NCBI RefSeq assembly: GCF_007197645.1 | Contig: NZ_VKGK01000033.1 | Location: 1-61,934 of the forward strand | DNA from: Shewanella hanedai | GTDB lineage: Bacteria; Pseudomonadota; Gammaproteobacteria; Enterobacterales; Shewanellaceae | DNA length: 61,934 nucleotides | Direction of reading: 5' to 3' | In this document: positions 1 to 8,688 of the stretch, one piece after another | Layout: every line of letters begins with the position of its first letter | Numbering within the stretch: position 1 is the first letter of the stretch | Program-made: the position numbers and the translations under genes | The notes under the pieces: generated by a model | Database searches by the model: none | What the model saw: only the letters and a program-made list of their open reading frames with translations | Told to the model about the DNA's origin: nothing

Positions 1-271
1 CATATAAAGATAGGAAATTGAAGCTACTGAGGTTGCATTGGCGAACAGCCATTAAAACACTACAAGGCTTAATTCTGGAGCCACAAGCATGCTATTAAAT
101 TCGAGGGGATCCCTCAGACTCTGAGTAGATCAACTTCTTATACTGATTGGTATTAGGCCTTAAGCGTTCATACGCCTTAAAGACATTTCGCATCTGCCTA
201 TGGTCGATGTGTCGGTGTGTCGGTGTGTCGGTGAAGGCAATAGTCATACAGTTTATGGGTATTTCAAATAC
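1..271. other. Gene-free left edge
   Basis: No gene was recognised here. Short open frames exist on both strands but lack ribosome binding sites and recognisable domains. The stretch holds an imperfect inverted repeat around 157-180 (arms TTAAGCGT and ACGCCTTAA) and a small tandem repeat at 209-232, followed by the ndk terminator. It lies downstream of ndk, and nothing shows what gene lies beyond the window edge. Confidence 0.5.
209..232. repeat. Three tandem copies of an octamer
   Basis: GTGTCGGT is repeated three times without a mismatch (209-216, 217-224, 225-232), preceded by a related GTCGAT. It lies downstream of ndk outside any convincing gene. It is a possible slippage-prone microsatellite with no assigned function. 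Confidence 0.8.
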
Positions 272-296
272 AAAAAAGGAGCCATGGGCTCCTTTT
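272..296. terminator. Bidirectional terminator downstream of ndk
   Basis: A perfect GGAGCC/GGCTCC stem with a 3-nt loop is flanked by an A-run on the left and a T-run on the right, so it is a good intrinsic terminator in either direction. It lies about 40 nt beyond the ndk stop codon and most likely ends ndk transcription, which runs leftward. Confidence 0.85.
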
Positions 297-333
297 ATCG
301 ACTTACACACTCTTTACAATTTGCATTGGCAAA

Positions 334-765
334 TTAACGAGTACGTGGGCAAAGCTCTTCAGTGCTGAAGAAGTAAGCAACTTCACGCTGGGCAGATTCT
401 ACAGAATCTGAACCGTGTGCAGCATTTTCATCGATGCTTTCAGCGAAATCAGCACGGATAGTACCTGGAGCCGCATCAGCTGGATTTGTAGCACCTAAGA
501 TTTCACGGTGAGCTAATACAGCATTTTCGCCTTCAAGCGTCTGAACCATGATAGGGCCAGATGTCATAAATGCAACAAGTGCACCGAAGAAAGGACGTTC
601 ACTGTGCTCAGCATAGAAGCCTTCAGCTTGCTCTTTGCTTAGGTGAACGATTTTAGATGCGATGATTTTCAGGCCAGCAGTTTCAAAACGGTTATAGATA
701 GCGCCGATGTTATTTTTTGCAACAGCATCAGGCTTAATGATAGAAAAAGTACGTTCGATAGCCAT
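334..765 (-). CDS. ndk: Nucleoside diphosphate kinase
   Basis: This cytoplasmic enzyme moves the gamma phosphate of ATP to nucleoside diphosphates through a phosphohistidine intermediate, balancing the NTP and dNTP pools. The 143-residue protein is of normal length. It starts MAIERTFSIIKPDAV and carries the active-site segment NAAHGSDS with catalytic His117. AAGGAAGC lies just ahead of the ATG and supports the start. It sits alone, about 210 bp downstream of iscX on the same strand, with its own candidate promoter (TATAAT on the minus strand at 809-814), so it is probably transcribed separately from the isc operon. Confidence 0.97.
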   Translation of the reverse strand: MAIERTFSIIKPDAVAKNNIGAIYNRFETAGLKIIASKIVHLSKEQAEGFYAEHSERPFFGALVAFMTSGPIMVQTLEGENAVLAHREILGATNPADAAPGTIRADFAESIDENAAHGSDSVESAQREVAYFFSTEELCPRTR

Positions 766-808
766 GAAAAGCTTCCTTTTTAATAAACAGGTTTTTGAAT
801 TCGCGCGG

Positions 809-814
809 ATTATA
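809..814 (-). promoter_or_regulatory. Candidate -10 of the ndk promoter
   Basis: On the minus strand this reads TATAAT, about 45 nt upstream of the ndk start codon. No strong -35 hexamer is visible at 16-18 bp, which would fit an activated promoter. Confidence 0.5.
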
Positions 815-887
815 CGAGATTTCTGACCAGAATCCTATCTTTAAAGACTATATAATGGGACAAAGATCTAATAACAGGGAATTTAAT

Positions 888-903
888 CGTGACGAGCGTC
901 ACA
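888..903. promoter_or_regulatory. CRP-like palindrome upstream of ndk
   Basis: The sequence CGTGA-N6-TCACA matches the CRP core TGTGA-N6-TCACA at nine of ten positions. It lies between iscX and ndk. Its centre is about 93 bp upstream of a start site predicted from the TATAAT at 809-814, a distance compatible with a class I activator site. This is inferred from sequence only. Confidence 0.45.
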
Positions 904-976
904 TACGCAAGAGTAGGTGCAAACTTTAATCATTAACGACTAACGTTTAATCTCAATATAAAGTAAGAGTATTAAA

Positions 977-1174
977 CTATAATTCACTAATCCAACATGC
1001 CTGTATCGCCTCTAGCACTCTCTCATTACAATGATTTGGATCATCATCAAAGGCATCCAAAGCCAGTACCCACTCATGCAGATCAGTAAAACGAATAGTT
1101 TCAGGATCTTTCTCTGGGTACTGTTCTAGCAGTTCTATGGCTATATCAAGAGAATCTGTCCATTTAAGAGACAT
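977..1174 (-). CDS. iscX: IscX, small acidic ISC protein
   Basis: IscX (YfhJ) is a small acidic protein that binds IscS and iron and modulates iron-sulphur cluster assembly. The 65-residue ORF begins MSLKWTDSLDIAIELLEQYP and keeps the family layout, including the acidic stretch DAFDDDPNHCNE and a C-terminal W-containing end. It is the last gene of the isc operon, separated from fdx by about 120 bp. The length and position match E. coli iscX. Confidence 0.95.
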   Translation of the reverse strand: MSLKWTDSLDIAIELLEQYPEKDPETIRFTDLHEWVLALDAFDDDPNHCNERVLEAIQACWISEL

Positions 1175-1294
1175 AATGCCCCCCTTTTAGTGACTGACAT
1201 TTGTAGACAAATTATAGGACTATAATAAAAAAGACCAGCCATTTAAGACTGATCTTTTATAGATAATTTGAAAAACTTAACTTAATGGCTCAGC

Positions 1295-1633
1295 TTAGTG
1301 GCTTTCACTCACCATGTTGATGGTGTATTTAGGAATGTCGACCACAAGGTCTGCCCCAGTGACTCTTGACTGACAAGATAGGCGACTTTCAGGCTCCAAA
1401 CCCCATGCCTTGTCTAGCATGTCATCTTCTAACTCGTCGCTCTGTTCAAGCTCATCAAAGCCTTCTCTTATGATCACGTGGCATGTTGTACATGCACAAG
1501 ACTTCTCACAGGCATGTTCGATGTGAATACCGTTACGTAACGCAACATCCAATACCGTCTCACCTTCAACGGCTTCAACCACTGCACCGTCTGGGCATAA
1601 CTCTTCATGGGGTAAAAATACTATTTGTGGCAT
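1295..1633 (-). CDS. fdx: ISC-system [2Fe-2S] ferredoxin
   Basis: This adrenodoxin-type [2Fe-2S] ferredoxin supplies electrons during iron-sulphur cluster assembly on IscU. The four cluster cysteines are visible: Cys42, Cys48 and Cys51 in the HACEKSCACTTC loop, and Cys87 in SRLSCQSR. At 112 residues the length is normal. It follows hscA by 23 bp in the isc operon and precedes iscX. The start MPQIVFLPHEELCP is the family start. Confidence 0.97.
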   Translation of the reverse strand: MPQIVFLPHEELCPDGAVVEAVEGETVLDVALRNGIHIEHACEKSCACTTCHVIIREGFDELEQSDELEDDMLDKAWGLEPESRLSCQSRVTGADLVVDIPKYTINMVSESH

Positions 1634-1656
1634 CTTATTTACCTATTGATTACCAA

Positions 1657-3519
1657 TTAAATACTGTCAACTGATTGGCCTTTAAGTGCCAATTTGATTG
1701 AATTATCCATACGCTTAGCAGCAAAATCTTGCGTACTAGCATCTACAGCCTCAATGGCTTTTTCTATTGCATCTGCGTCATCTTGACTACTGATCTGCGC
1801 TAAAGCTGCCATGCTTTGCTCAATCAAGTTCTGTTCATCTTTAGTCAACAGGTTTGCATCTTTTTGCAGCGCAGCACTTAAGGTCTCTAGTACCCTAGCC
1901 GCTTCCACTTTCTGCTCAGCAAGCATACGCCTTGTGATGTCCTCTTTGGCATTTGCCATAGAATCTTTGAGCATAGCGCCGATCTCTTCGTCAGTTAACC
2001 CAAAAGAAGGCTTAACTTGGATACTAGATTGAACACCTGTCGATTTTTCCATTGCGGTAACACTCAGCAATCCATCAGCATCGACTTGAAAAGTGACTCG
2101 AATATGCGCTGCACCCGCTGCTAATGGAGGAATACCTTTCAAGGTAAACCTTGCTAAAGAGCGGCAATCATCAACAAGTTCTCGCTCACCTTGAACCACA
2201 TGAAACGCCATCGCCGTTTGGCCATCTTTAAATGTGGTGAACTCCTGAGCCTTAGCGACTGGAATAGTGGTATTACGCGATACAATCTTTTCAACAAGTC
2301 CGCCCATGGTCTCAATACCTAATGACAGCGGGAGAACATCGAGAAGTAAAAGATCTGAGTCAGGTTTATTACCAACAAGGATATCAGCTTGAATTGCCGC
2401 ACCAATGGCAACAACTCTATCAGGATCTATGGTGGTTAATGGCTTTTTAGCGAAGAAGTTTTCAACCAACTCACGCACAAGCGGTACTCGAGTTGAACCA
2501 CCGACCATGACAGTTTCAAGTACTTCATCGGCTTTAATTCCGGCATCACGAAGCGCACGACGACAGCTATTGACGGTTTTCTTAACCAACGCACTGATCA
2601 ACGTCTCAAATGTCGTTTTAGTGACTGTGTGACTCAGTTGAGTTCCATCATCTAAATTCAAAGTTGCAATAACTTGCTCATCACTCGTCAACGCCTCTTT
2701 AACTCTTCTAGCTTCGATTAAAAGCTGACGGCTTAGCGTTGCTGAAAGCTCATTAAGCTGCCACTCGCTTGATAAATAGTGATGTAAAAGGTGATCAAAG
2801 TCGTCTCCACCTAGTGCCGAGTCACCACCAGTGGCTAATACTTCGAACACACCTTTATGCAAACGCAGTATAGAAATATCGAAGGTTCCACCACCAAGAT
2901 CATAGATGGCAATAACCCCTTCCTGGCCAGAATCAAGTCCATAAGCGATAGCGGCAGCAGTTGGCTCATTCAGTAGTCTAAGTACTTTAACGCCCAATAA
3001 TCCGGCAGCATCTTTAGTGCCTTGGCGCTGCGCATCATCGAAATAAGCAGGAACAGTAATAACCACCCCTTCCAATTCGCCACCTAAGGTTTTTTCTGCA
3101 CGGGAAATTAACGGCTTTAAAATCTCAGCGGAAACCTGTATTGGGTTAACCTTACCTTGCTTTGTTACAAATAGAGGTAGCCCATTTTCGCTAGTCTCAA
3201 ATTGATAAGGTAAATCTTGAGAACCAGACTGAATATCACTCAGACTGCGTCCCATAAAGCGTTTAACGGAAACAATGGTATTTTGTGGATCTTTAGCTGA
3301 GTTCAACTCCGCATCAACACCCACTTCAACATTCGACTCAGTGTATCTGACTACCGAAGGTAAAGAGTGATGTGACTTGTTATCGGGTAAGGTATTTGCA
3401 ACTCCGCTACGGACCGCAGCAACTAAAGAGTTAGTCGTACCTAAATCAATACCAACAGCCAGACGATGTTGATGGGGAGCGGCACTCTGTCCTGGCTCGG
3501 CGATCTGCAATAGGGCCAT
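1657..3519 (-). CDS. hscA: Fe-S assembly chaperone HscA (Hsp70 family)
   Basis: HscA is the specialised Hsp70 that binds the LPPVK motif of IscU and uses ATP to help release the assembled cluster to acceptor proteins. The 620-residue protein has the N-terminal ATPase domain (GIDLGTTNSLVA near residue 24, YDLGGGTFDIS near 205, VGGSTRVPLVRE near 345) and a C-terminal substrate-binding domain with lid. The N-terminus MALLQIAEPGQSAAPHQ is the usual one for the family. It lies between hscB (76 bp upstream) and fdx (23 bp downstream) in one transcriptional direction. Confidence 0.97.
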   Translation of the reverse strand: MALLQIAEPGQSAAPHQHRLAVGIDLGTTNSLVAAVRSGVANTLPDNKSHHSLPSVVRYTESNVEVGVDAELNSAKDPQNTIVSVKRFMGRSLSDIQSGSQDLPYQFETSENGLPLFVTKQGKVNPIQVSAEILKPLISRAEKTLGGELEGVVITVPAYFDDAQRQGTKDAAGLLGVKVLRLLNEPTAAAIAYGLDSGQEGVIAIYDLGGGTFDISILRLHKGVFEVLATGGDSALGGDDFDHLLHHYLSSEWQLNELSATLSRQLLIEARRVKEALTSDEQVIATLNLDDGTQLSHTVTKTTFETLISALVKKTVNSCRRALRDAGIKADEVLETVMVGGSTRVPLVRELVENFFAKKPLTTIDPDRVVAIGAAIQADILVGNKPDSDLLLLDVLPLSLGIETMGGLVEKIVSRNTTIPVAKAQEFTTFKDGQTAMAFHVVQGERELVDDCRSLARFTLKGIPPLAAGAAHIRVTFQVDADGLLSVTAMEKSTGVQSSIQVKPSFGLTDEEIGAMLKDSMANAKEDITRRMLAEQKVEAARVLETLSAALQKDANLLTKDEQNLIEQSMAALAQISSQDDADAIEKAIEAVDASTQDFAAKRMDNSIKLALKGQSVDSI

Positions 3520-3595
3520 AAAATTCCAACCTAAAAATTAGCCAAAAGTAACAAGCTAATCAATTAAAAGACAATTAATATTGTGACATATTTAG

Positions 3596-4120
3596 TTAGT
3601 CAAACAAGGCATCTTCAATACGCTCAAGTTCAACTTGTAGTTTTGCCATAAATTTAAGCTTACGGATAAGATCGGCGGCTTGTAGTAGCCCGTCTTCGGA
3701 AAGATCGGCTAACAAATAACTTAGATTATCTTCTATCTGCTTAGCATAAAGACTAAATGAATCATGCAACTCAGAGATACAAGCATCGGGATCATTACTG
3801 TCAGTAATGTCTTCAAGCTCTTCACGCCATTCTATCTGCTGCATCAAGAACTGAGTATCTTTAACCGTTGTGGATTCATGGCTTAAATCAACCCCCTTGA
3901 GTGAAAGCATATGTTCTGCTCTCAATATCGGGTTTTTTAGCGTTGAAAAACCATCATTCACTTGTGCCGCTCGTTGCACGGCAATGCGCTTATCTTGCTC
4001 ACTGGCATTAGCAAATTTGTCGGGATGAACCGCCCTTTGCAGTTCGCGGTAGCGCTCTGCAAGTAAGGCGGTGTCAATATGGTAGGCGGGGGTGAAACTA
4101 AACAGCTCAAAATAGTTCAT
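3596..4120 (-). CDS. hscB: Fe-S assembly J-protein HscB
   Basis: HscB is the J-domain co-chaperone that recruits IscU to HscA and stimulates HscA ATPase activity. The 174-residue protein has an N-terminal J domain with the HPD triad at residues 32-34 (AVHPDKF) and a C-terminal three-helix IscU-binding domain rich in acidic and leucine residues. It is placed between iscA (19 bp gap) and hscA, as in other gammaproteobacterial isc operons. Confidence 0.97.
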   Translation of the reverse strand: MNYFELFSFTPAYHIDTALLAERYRELQRAVHPDKFANASEQDKRIAVQRAAQVNDGFSTLKNPILRAEHMLSLKGVDLSHESTTVKDTQFLMQQIEWREELEDITDSNDPDACISELHDSFSLYAKQIEDNLSYLLADLSEDGLLQAADLIRKLKFMAKLQVELERIEDALFD

Positions 4121-4139
4121 GGTTTAATTCTTTAGACTG

Positions 4140-4463
4140 TTAGACTGTGAAGCTCTCACCACAGCCACACTCCCCTTTAGCATTGGGATTGTTAAACTGG
4201 AAACCTTCATTGAGTCCCTCTTTGACGAAGTCTAACTCGATACCTTGAAGGTAGATAAAACTTTTCGCATCGATAATGATTTTCACATCACCGATCTCGT
4301 AGACTTCATCATCAAGGTTTAAATCATCAACAAATTCAATGATGTAAGCCATCCCAGAACATCCTGATGTTTTAAGCCCTAATCGTAAACCAATTCCCTT
4401 TCCACGGCTGTCCAGAAAGCTTTTAACACGTTCGGCAGCCGCAGGAGTCATTGAAATAGCCAT
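4140..4463 (-). CDS. iscA: A-type Fe-S scaffold/carrier IscA
   Basis: IscA is an A-type carrier that delivers iron-sulphur clusters, chiefly [4Fe-4S], to target proteins. The three invariant cysteines are present: Cys35 in KTSGCSGMAY, and Cys99 and Cys101 in the C-terminal GECGCGESF. The 107-residue length is typical. It is 14 bp downstream of iscU and 19 bp upstream of hscB in the operon. Confidence 0.97.
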   Translation of the reverse strand: MAISMTPAAAERVKSFLDSRGKGIGLRLGLKTSGCSGMAYIIEFVDDLNLDDEVYEIGDVKIIIDAKSFIYLQGIELDFVKEGLNEGFQFNNPNAKGECGCGESFTV

Positions 4464-4477
4464 GTTAACTCCGGAAA

Positions 4478-4861
4478 TTACTTACTTTGCTTTAACTTAT
4501 AATCATCAATTGCCGCTTTAATTGCATCTTCGGCCAAAATTGAACAGTGAATTTTCACTGGAGGTAGCGCAAGCTCTTCAGCAATATCAGTATTCTTGAT
4601 AGCGCCAGCTTCTTCAATGGTCTTCCCTTTAACCCACTCAGTCACAAGTGAGCTTGAGGCTATCGCACTACCACAACCATAAGTTTTAAACTTAGCATCT
4701 TCAATTATGCCATCAGCACCAATTTTAAGTTGGAGCTTCATTACGTCACCACAAGCTGGTGCACCAACCATACCGGTAACAACCGATGGATCATTTTTGT
4801 CGAAAGAACCTACATTACGTGGGTTTTCATAGTGATCGAGTACTTTTTCGCTGTAAGCCAT
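4478..4861 (-). CDS. iscU: Fe-S cluster scaffold IscU
   Basis: IscU is the scaffold on which IscS-derived sulphur and iron are assembled into [2Fe-2S] clusters. Ligand cysteines Cys37 (GAPACGD), Cys63 (TYGCGS) and Cys106 (IHCSILAED) are visible. So is the LPPVK motif recognised by HscA, immediately before Cys106. At 127 residues the length is normal. It is the third gene of the operon, between iscS and iscA. Confidence 0.98.
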   Translation of the reverse strand: MAYSEKVLDHYENPRNVGSFDKNDPSVVTGMVGAPACGDVMKLQLKIGADGIIEDAKFKTYGCGSAIASSSLVTEWVKGKTIEEAGAIKNTDIAEELALPPVKIHCSILAEDAIKAAIDDYKLKQSK

Positions 4862-4906
4862 GATACTACTCCAATATTCTATTGATTATTTATTGATTAA
4901 AACGGA

Positions 4907-6121
4907 TTAATGGTGAGCCCATTGAACCTGTTCAAGGTCTATACCGTCTTTAAACATCTCCCAAAGTGGAGACATCTCCCGTAAACCATCAATAGATTTA
5001 TTAATTGTTTCAATTGCGTGATCGATATCTTCTTCGGTTGTGAAACGCCCGATAGAGAATCGAATTGAACTGTGGGCCATCTCATCGTTTAAGCCTAGTG
5101 CACGAAGTACATAGCTTGGTTCCAAGCTTGCAGAAGTACAGGCAGAACCAGATGAAACAGCAAGATCTTTAAGTGCCATCATCAATGACTCACCTTCAAC
5201 AAAGTTGAAACTGACATTGAGATTGCCACAGTAACGTTGTTCAGCGTCACCGTTGATATAGGTTTCTTCGATGGCTTTAACACCATTCCATAAGCGATCG
5301 CGCAGTCCTGCAATACGTGCACTGTCTGACGCCATATCCGCTTTAGCGATAGCAGCAGCTTCGCCTAGACCTACAATCTGGTGTGTCGCGAGTGTGCCAC
5401 TGCGCATACCGCGCTCGTGTCCACCACCATGCATGGCTGCCTCTAGACGAATACGTGGCTTACGGCTTACATAAAGTGCACCAATCCCTTTAGGGCCGTA
5501 CATTTTATGGGCTGAAATAGACATAAGATCAACTTTAGTTTCTTGAACGTCTATTGGTAATTTACCCGCACTCTGCGCCGCATCGACATGCAAAATAACT
5601 TTCTTGCTACGGCATAGCTCACCGATAGCATTGATGTCATGAATAACACCAATCTCATTGTTAACATGCATGATACTGACAATAAGCGTATCTTCACGCA
5701 TCGCTGCTTCAATGGTTGCTAACGGGATAATTCCGTTTGCTTCAGGAGCAAGATAAGTGACTTCAAAACCTTCACGCTCAAGCTGACGACATGTGTCGAG
5801 TACAGCTTTGTGTTCTGTCTTGCTGGTAATGATGTGCTTGCCTTTCTTCTGATAGAAGTGAGCAACACCTTTAATCGCTAGGTTAATTGACTCTGTGGCA
5901 CCAGAAGTAAATACGATCTCGCGTGGATCGGCATTAATTAGATCAGCAACTTGGTTACGGGCAATATCAACCGCTTCTTCAGCCTGCCAACCGTAACGGT
6001 GAGAACGAGATGCTGGGTTACCAAAGATGCCGTCCATAGTCATGCACTGCATCATTTTTTCTGCAACACGGGGATCAACCGGCGTCGTCGCAGCGTAATC
6101 TAAATAGATAGGAAGCTTCAT
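4907..6121 (-). CDS. iscS: Cysteine desulfurase IscS
   Basis: This PLP-dependent enzyme takes sulphur from L-cysteine as a persulfide for iron-sulphur clusters, tRNA thiolation and other pathways. Visible landmarks are the PLP lysine segment SAHKMYGPKG and the mobile catalytic cysteine loop SSGSACTSASLEPS. I choose the ATG at 6121 (MKLPIYLDYAATTPVD, 404 residues, the family length) rather than the in-frame start 48 bp upstream. It has GGAG 8 nt upstream, and the upstream 16 residues have no family counterpart. It lies 75 bp downstream of iscR. Confidence 0.97.
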   Translation of the reverse strand: MKLPIYLDYAATTPVDPRVAEKMMQCMTMDGIFGNPASRSHRYGWQAEEAVDIARNQVADLINADPREIVFTSGATESINLAIKGVAHFYQKKGKHIITSKTEHKAVLDTCRQLEREGFEVTYLAPEANGIIPLATIEAAMREDTLIVSIMHVNNEIGVIHDINAIGELCRSKKVILHVDAAQSAGKLPIDVQETKVDLMSISAHKMYGPKGIGALYVSRKPRIRLEAAMHGGGHERGMRSGTLATHQIVGLGEAAAIAKADMASDSARIAGLRDRLWNGVKAIEETYINGDAEQRYCGNLNVSFNFVEGESLMMALKDLAVSSGSACTSASLEPSYVLRALGLNDEMAHSSIRFSIGRFTTEEDIDHAIETINKSIDGLREMSPLWEMFKDGIDLEQVQWAHH

Positions 6122-6196
6122 TACACACTCCGTACAGCGTAACCTTGAGTAAGGTCGAACAAAGTACAAAAAATATTATTAAATAACAAAGTTAAC

Positions 6197-6658
6197 TTAT
6201 ACTGTTACTCTTTGTTCCTGTTGTATTTCGTCTTGTTTTATAGAGATAAATTGTACATCTCGTTTAGTCATTAAACCCGCAAGACTAATACCATTTAAAA
6301 AATCTGAAATCTGTTTACTCAGGTCACCCCAAAGTGAATGGGTAAGACAACGAGTGCCGTTTTGACAATTTCCTTGTCCCTGACAACGTGTTGCGTCAAC
6401 AGATTCATCCACTGCACGCACCACCATACCAACAGATATCTCACCAGCATCAGCGCCTAAACGGTAACCACCGCCGGGTCCTCTGACACTAGAAACCAAT
6501 CCTTGTTTTCTAAGTTTTGCGAAAAGTTGTTCGAGGTAAGAAAGTGAAATTCCTTGACGCTCGGAAATATCGGCCAACGGAACCGGGCCAGAGGTAGAAT
6601 GCATAGCAACATCTAACATGGCTGTAACGGCATACCGACCTTTTGATGTAAGTTTCAT
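6197..6658 (-). CDS. iscR: Fe-S cluster-responsive regulator IscR
   Basis: IscR is an Rrf2-family winged-helix regulator that represses the isc operon when it carries a [2Fe-2S] cluster, and controls type 2 sites as apoprotein. The cluster ligands Cys92, Cys98, Cys104 and His107 are all present (RCQGQGNCQNGTRCLTH), with an N-terminal HTH (SLSYLEQLFAKLRKQGLVSSVRG). I choose the ATG at 6658 (MKLTSKGRYAV, 153 residues), which has GGGAG upstream. The upstream in-frame ATG at 6700 falls inside the IscR operator. It is the first gene of the operon. Confidence 0.97.
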   Translation of the reverse strand: MKLTSKGRYAVTAMLDVAMHSTSGPVPLADISERQGISLSYLEQLFAKLRKQGLVSSVRGPGGGYRLGADAGEISVGMVVRAVDESVDATRCQGQGNCQNGTRCLTHSLWGDLSKQISDFLNGISLAGLMTKRDVQFISIKQDEIQQEQRVTV

Positions 6659-6698
6659 AGCGACTACAGCTCCCAAAAATGCTTGAGTTAATTCAAAC

Positions 6699-6748
6699 AT
6701 ACCCGAGTAGTTTAGTCAAGTATTAAACCTAGTATTTTAGTCAAGTAT
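6699..6748 (-). promoter_or_regulatory. Two tandem type 1 IscR boxes
   Basis: On the minus strand, two head-to-tail 25-bp sites abut exactly (6724-6748 and 6699-6723), each beginning ATACTTGACTAAA. Against the published 25-position type 1 IscR consensus the gene-proximal site matches 23 positions and the distal one 20. They lie 41 bp upstream of the iscR ATG, where the autoregulated isc promoter is expected. The clear repeat is seen directly; binding is inferred. Confidence 0.85.
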
Positions 6749-6874
6749 TATCCCACAACTATTGTCGGACGGTCATTCAATTCTTTAACAAAAGTCCCCC
6801 CCGAGTTTGGTGGGGTATTTAACCTGTTTTACTCAATTTTTTCAATGCATCTTTACCATTATCCTCACTAAATC

Positions 6875-7696
6875 TCAGATAATGGGATCAAACTCATCAA
6901 TCGCTTTTTTTCGCTTCTTAGCTGCTGCACGTTCAGCATCACTGAAATCATCGACTTCTAATTCTGGCAATTTTTCGGTGCACACACTACCGCCAAGCGT
7001 TTGAACAGCCTGACACACTTCCTGAACCTTAGAATCCATCAAATGCATATGGTCTAACATTTGACCGATTGCATTGGCAACGGGGTCTGGATTATCTGGT
7101 GATACCGCGTAGGCATCGAAACCATATTTCTTCGCCATTTCAGTGCGTCTTTGAGATTGCTCTTTACTGACATCATTGGGTGTAGAGACCGCACGACCGG
7201 GGATCCCAACAACAGTTGTATCTTTTGGCACGTCTTTAACCACAACGGAATTAGAGCCCACTCGGGCACCATCGTGCATTGTGATAGGTCCCAGAATTTG
7301 AGCTCCAGCCCCAATGACGACATTATTGCCTAACGTAGGGTGGCGCTTACCCGCTTTCCACGTCGTACCACCTAATGTCACTCCATGATAGAGCGTACAG
7401 TCATTGCCGATCTCTGCAGTCTCACCGATAACAACACCCATACCGTGATCAATAAAAAAACGATCACCAATACGTGCACCAGGATGAATTTCAACCCCTG
7501 TTAACCAGCGGGAAAAAGTAGATAAACAACGAGAGGGAAGTCGCCATTGACGCTGCCAGAGTTTATGACTAATTCTGTGGATCCAAATCGCTTGCATCCC
7601 TGGGTAGTTCAACAACACTTCTAACGTACCGTGGGCCGCTGGATCGCGATGATATATCGAGGCAATATCATCCTTAAGCCTAGCCATCACTCCCAT
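6875..7696 (-). CDS. cysE: Serine O-acetyltransferase CysE
   Basis: CysE transfers acetyl from acetyl-CoA to L-serine, the committing step of cysteine synthesis. The protein has a helical N-terminal SATase domain, then the left-handed hexapeptide beta helix (IGDRFFIDHGMGVVIGETAEIG around residues 82-103, then GVTLGGTTWKAGKRHPTLG). The 273-residue length matches the family, with a charged C-terminal tail rich in Lys, Ala and Arg. AAGGAA lies upstream of the ATG at 7696; an ATG three codons inside is the alternative. It follows trmJ by 13 bp, so the two are co-transcribed. Supplying cysteine next to the cysteine-consuming isc operon makes metabolic sense. Confidence 0.95.
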   Translation of the reverse strand: MGVMARLKDDIASIYHRDPAAHGTLEVLLNYPGMQAIWIHRISHKLWQRQWRLPSRCLSTFSRWLTGVEIHPGARIGDRFFIDHGMGVVIGETAEIGNDCTLYHGVTLGGTTWKAGKRHPTLGNNVVIGAGAQILGPITMHDGARVGSNSVVVKDVPKDTTVVGIPGRAVSTPNDVSKEQSQRRTEMAKKYGFDAYAVSPDNPDPVANAIGQMLDHMHLMDSKVQEVCQAVQTLGGSVCTEKLPELEVDDFSDAERAAAKKRKKAIDEFDPII

Positions 7697-7709
7697 TGTT
7701 ATCGGTTCC

Positions 7710-8474
7710 TTATGACTGCTCTTCGTCTTTCTTAACTATTTTTTTATCAATTGAGGTCAACATACCGCGCAAAATATTCATCTCTTGTCTTTCAAGTCTA
7801 GCGCGACTAAATAGACGACGTAGCTTTGTCATCACTTGACCTGGATGCTGCTTAACAATAAATCCGGTATTTAGCAGAGTATCTTCAAGGTGCTCAAAGA
7901 AGTTTTCACGTTCTTGCGCGAACGGATACTCATCCACAGGCTCAACATAATCAGCGGGCTTGGCATTTTCAAAGTCTCGTTGAACCTGAGCAAGATGAGC
8001 AACTCTCGCCTCATAGCAGATAATCTGCACTGCTTGCGCTAAGTTCAAAGAGGTATATTCAGGGTTTGCAGGAATGGCAACGTGGTAATTACACTTCTGT
8101 AATTCCTCGTTACTTAGACCATTATTTTCACGACCAAACACAATGGCAACGGGCCCTGTTAGCGCAGAAGAAACCAGTTTTTCACCCGCCTCTCTAGGTT
8201 CTAACATCGGCCAATCTAGCGTGCGACTTCTAGCGCTTGTCGCTATCACTAAACTGCAATCAGCAATCGCTTCAGCAACACTGTCTACAGTGACAGCATG
8301 TTTTAGGATATCAGATGCACCTGCCGCAAGGGCGATTGATTGTCCATCGGGTTCAACTCGCGGCTCTGCGAGATAAAGAGTGGAAAGTCCCATGGTTTTC
8401 ATTGCACGGGCTGTGGAACCTATGTTCCCTGGATGAGATGTACCAACGAGTACTACACGTATATTGCTGAGCAT
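7710..8474 (-). CDS. trmJ: tRNA (cytidine/uridine-2'-O-)-methyltransferase TrmJ
   Basis: TrmJ is a SPOUT (TrmH-family) methyltransferase that 2'-O-methylates position 32 in the anticodon loop of several tRNAs, using S-adenosylmethionine. Visible motifs are LVGTSHPGNIGSTARAMKTMG (motif 1), VFGRENNGLSNEEL (motif 2) and YTSLNLAQAVQIICYE (motif 3, knot). The 254-residue length fits. It is the first gene of a trmJ-cysE unit divergent from suhB, the same trmJ/suhB divergence seen next to iscR in E. coli. Confidence 0.94.
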   Translation of the reverse strand: MLSNIRVVLVGTSHPGNIGSTARAMKTMGLSTLYLAEPRVEPDGQSIALAAGASDILKHAVTVDSVAEAIADCSLVIATSARSRTLDWPMLEPREAGEKLVSSALTGPVAIVFGRENNGLSNEELQKCNYHVAIPANPEYTSLNLAQAVQIICYEARVAHLAQVQRDFENAKPADYVEPVDEYPFAQERENFFEHLEDTLLNTGFIVKQHPGQVMTKLRRLFSRARLERQEMNILRGMLTSIDKKIVKKDEEQS

Positions 8475-8614
8475 GAAACTACTTAATTTTGATGACGGAA
8501 CACAGAAAATAATATTATCACAGCGGAGTGTGAAATTTTAATACTTAAATCAGTATTTCACATAATTGAACCACAAATACACCCGAGTAAGGCCAAAGTC
8601 CCTTGCCACCTAGC

Positions 8615-8642
8615 TTGCTATTAAGCATGGCTAAGGTATAAT
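8615..8642 (+). promoter_or_regulatory. Candidate suhB promoter
   Basis: TTGCTA at 8615-8620 and a perfect TATAAT at 8637-8642 are separated by 16 bp. They sit about 47 nt upstream of the suhB ATG in the trmJ/suhB divergent region. This looks like a sigma70 promoter. Confidence 0.65.
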
Positions 8643-8688
8643 GCGCCCCGATTATTTATATCTGTTCTTTAACATCCAGGGGATTGCA

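Noticed and set aside
147..368. Open frames on both strands near the left edge
   Set aside because: They cross the octamer repeat and the ndk terminator, lack ribosome binding sites and show no family resemblance.
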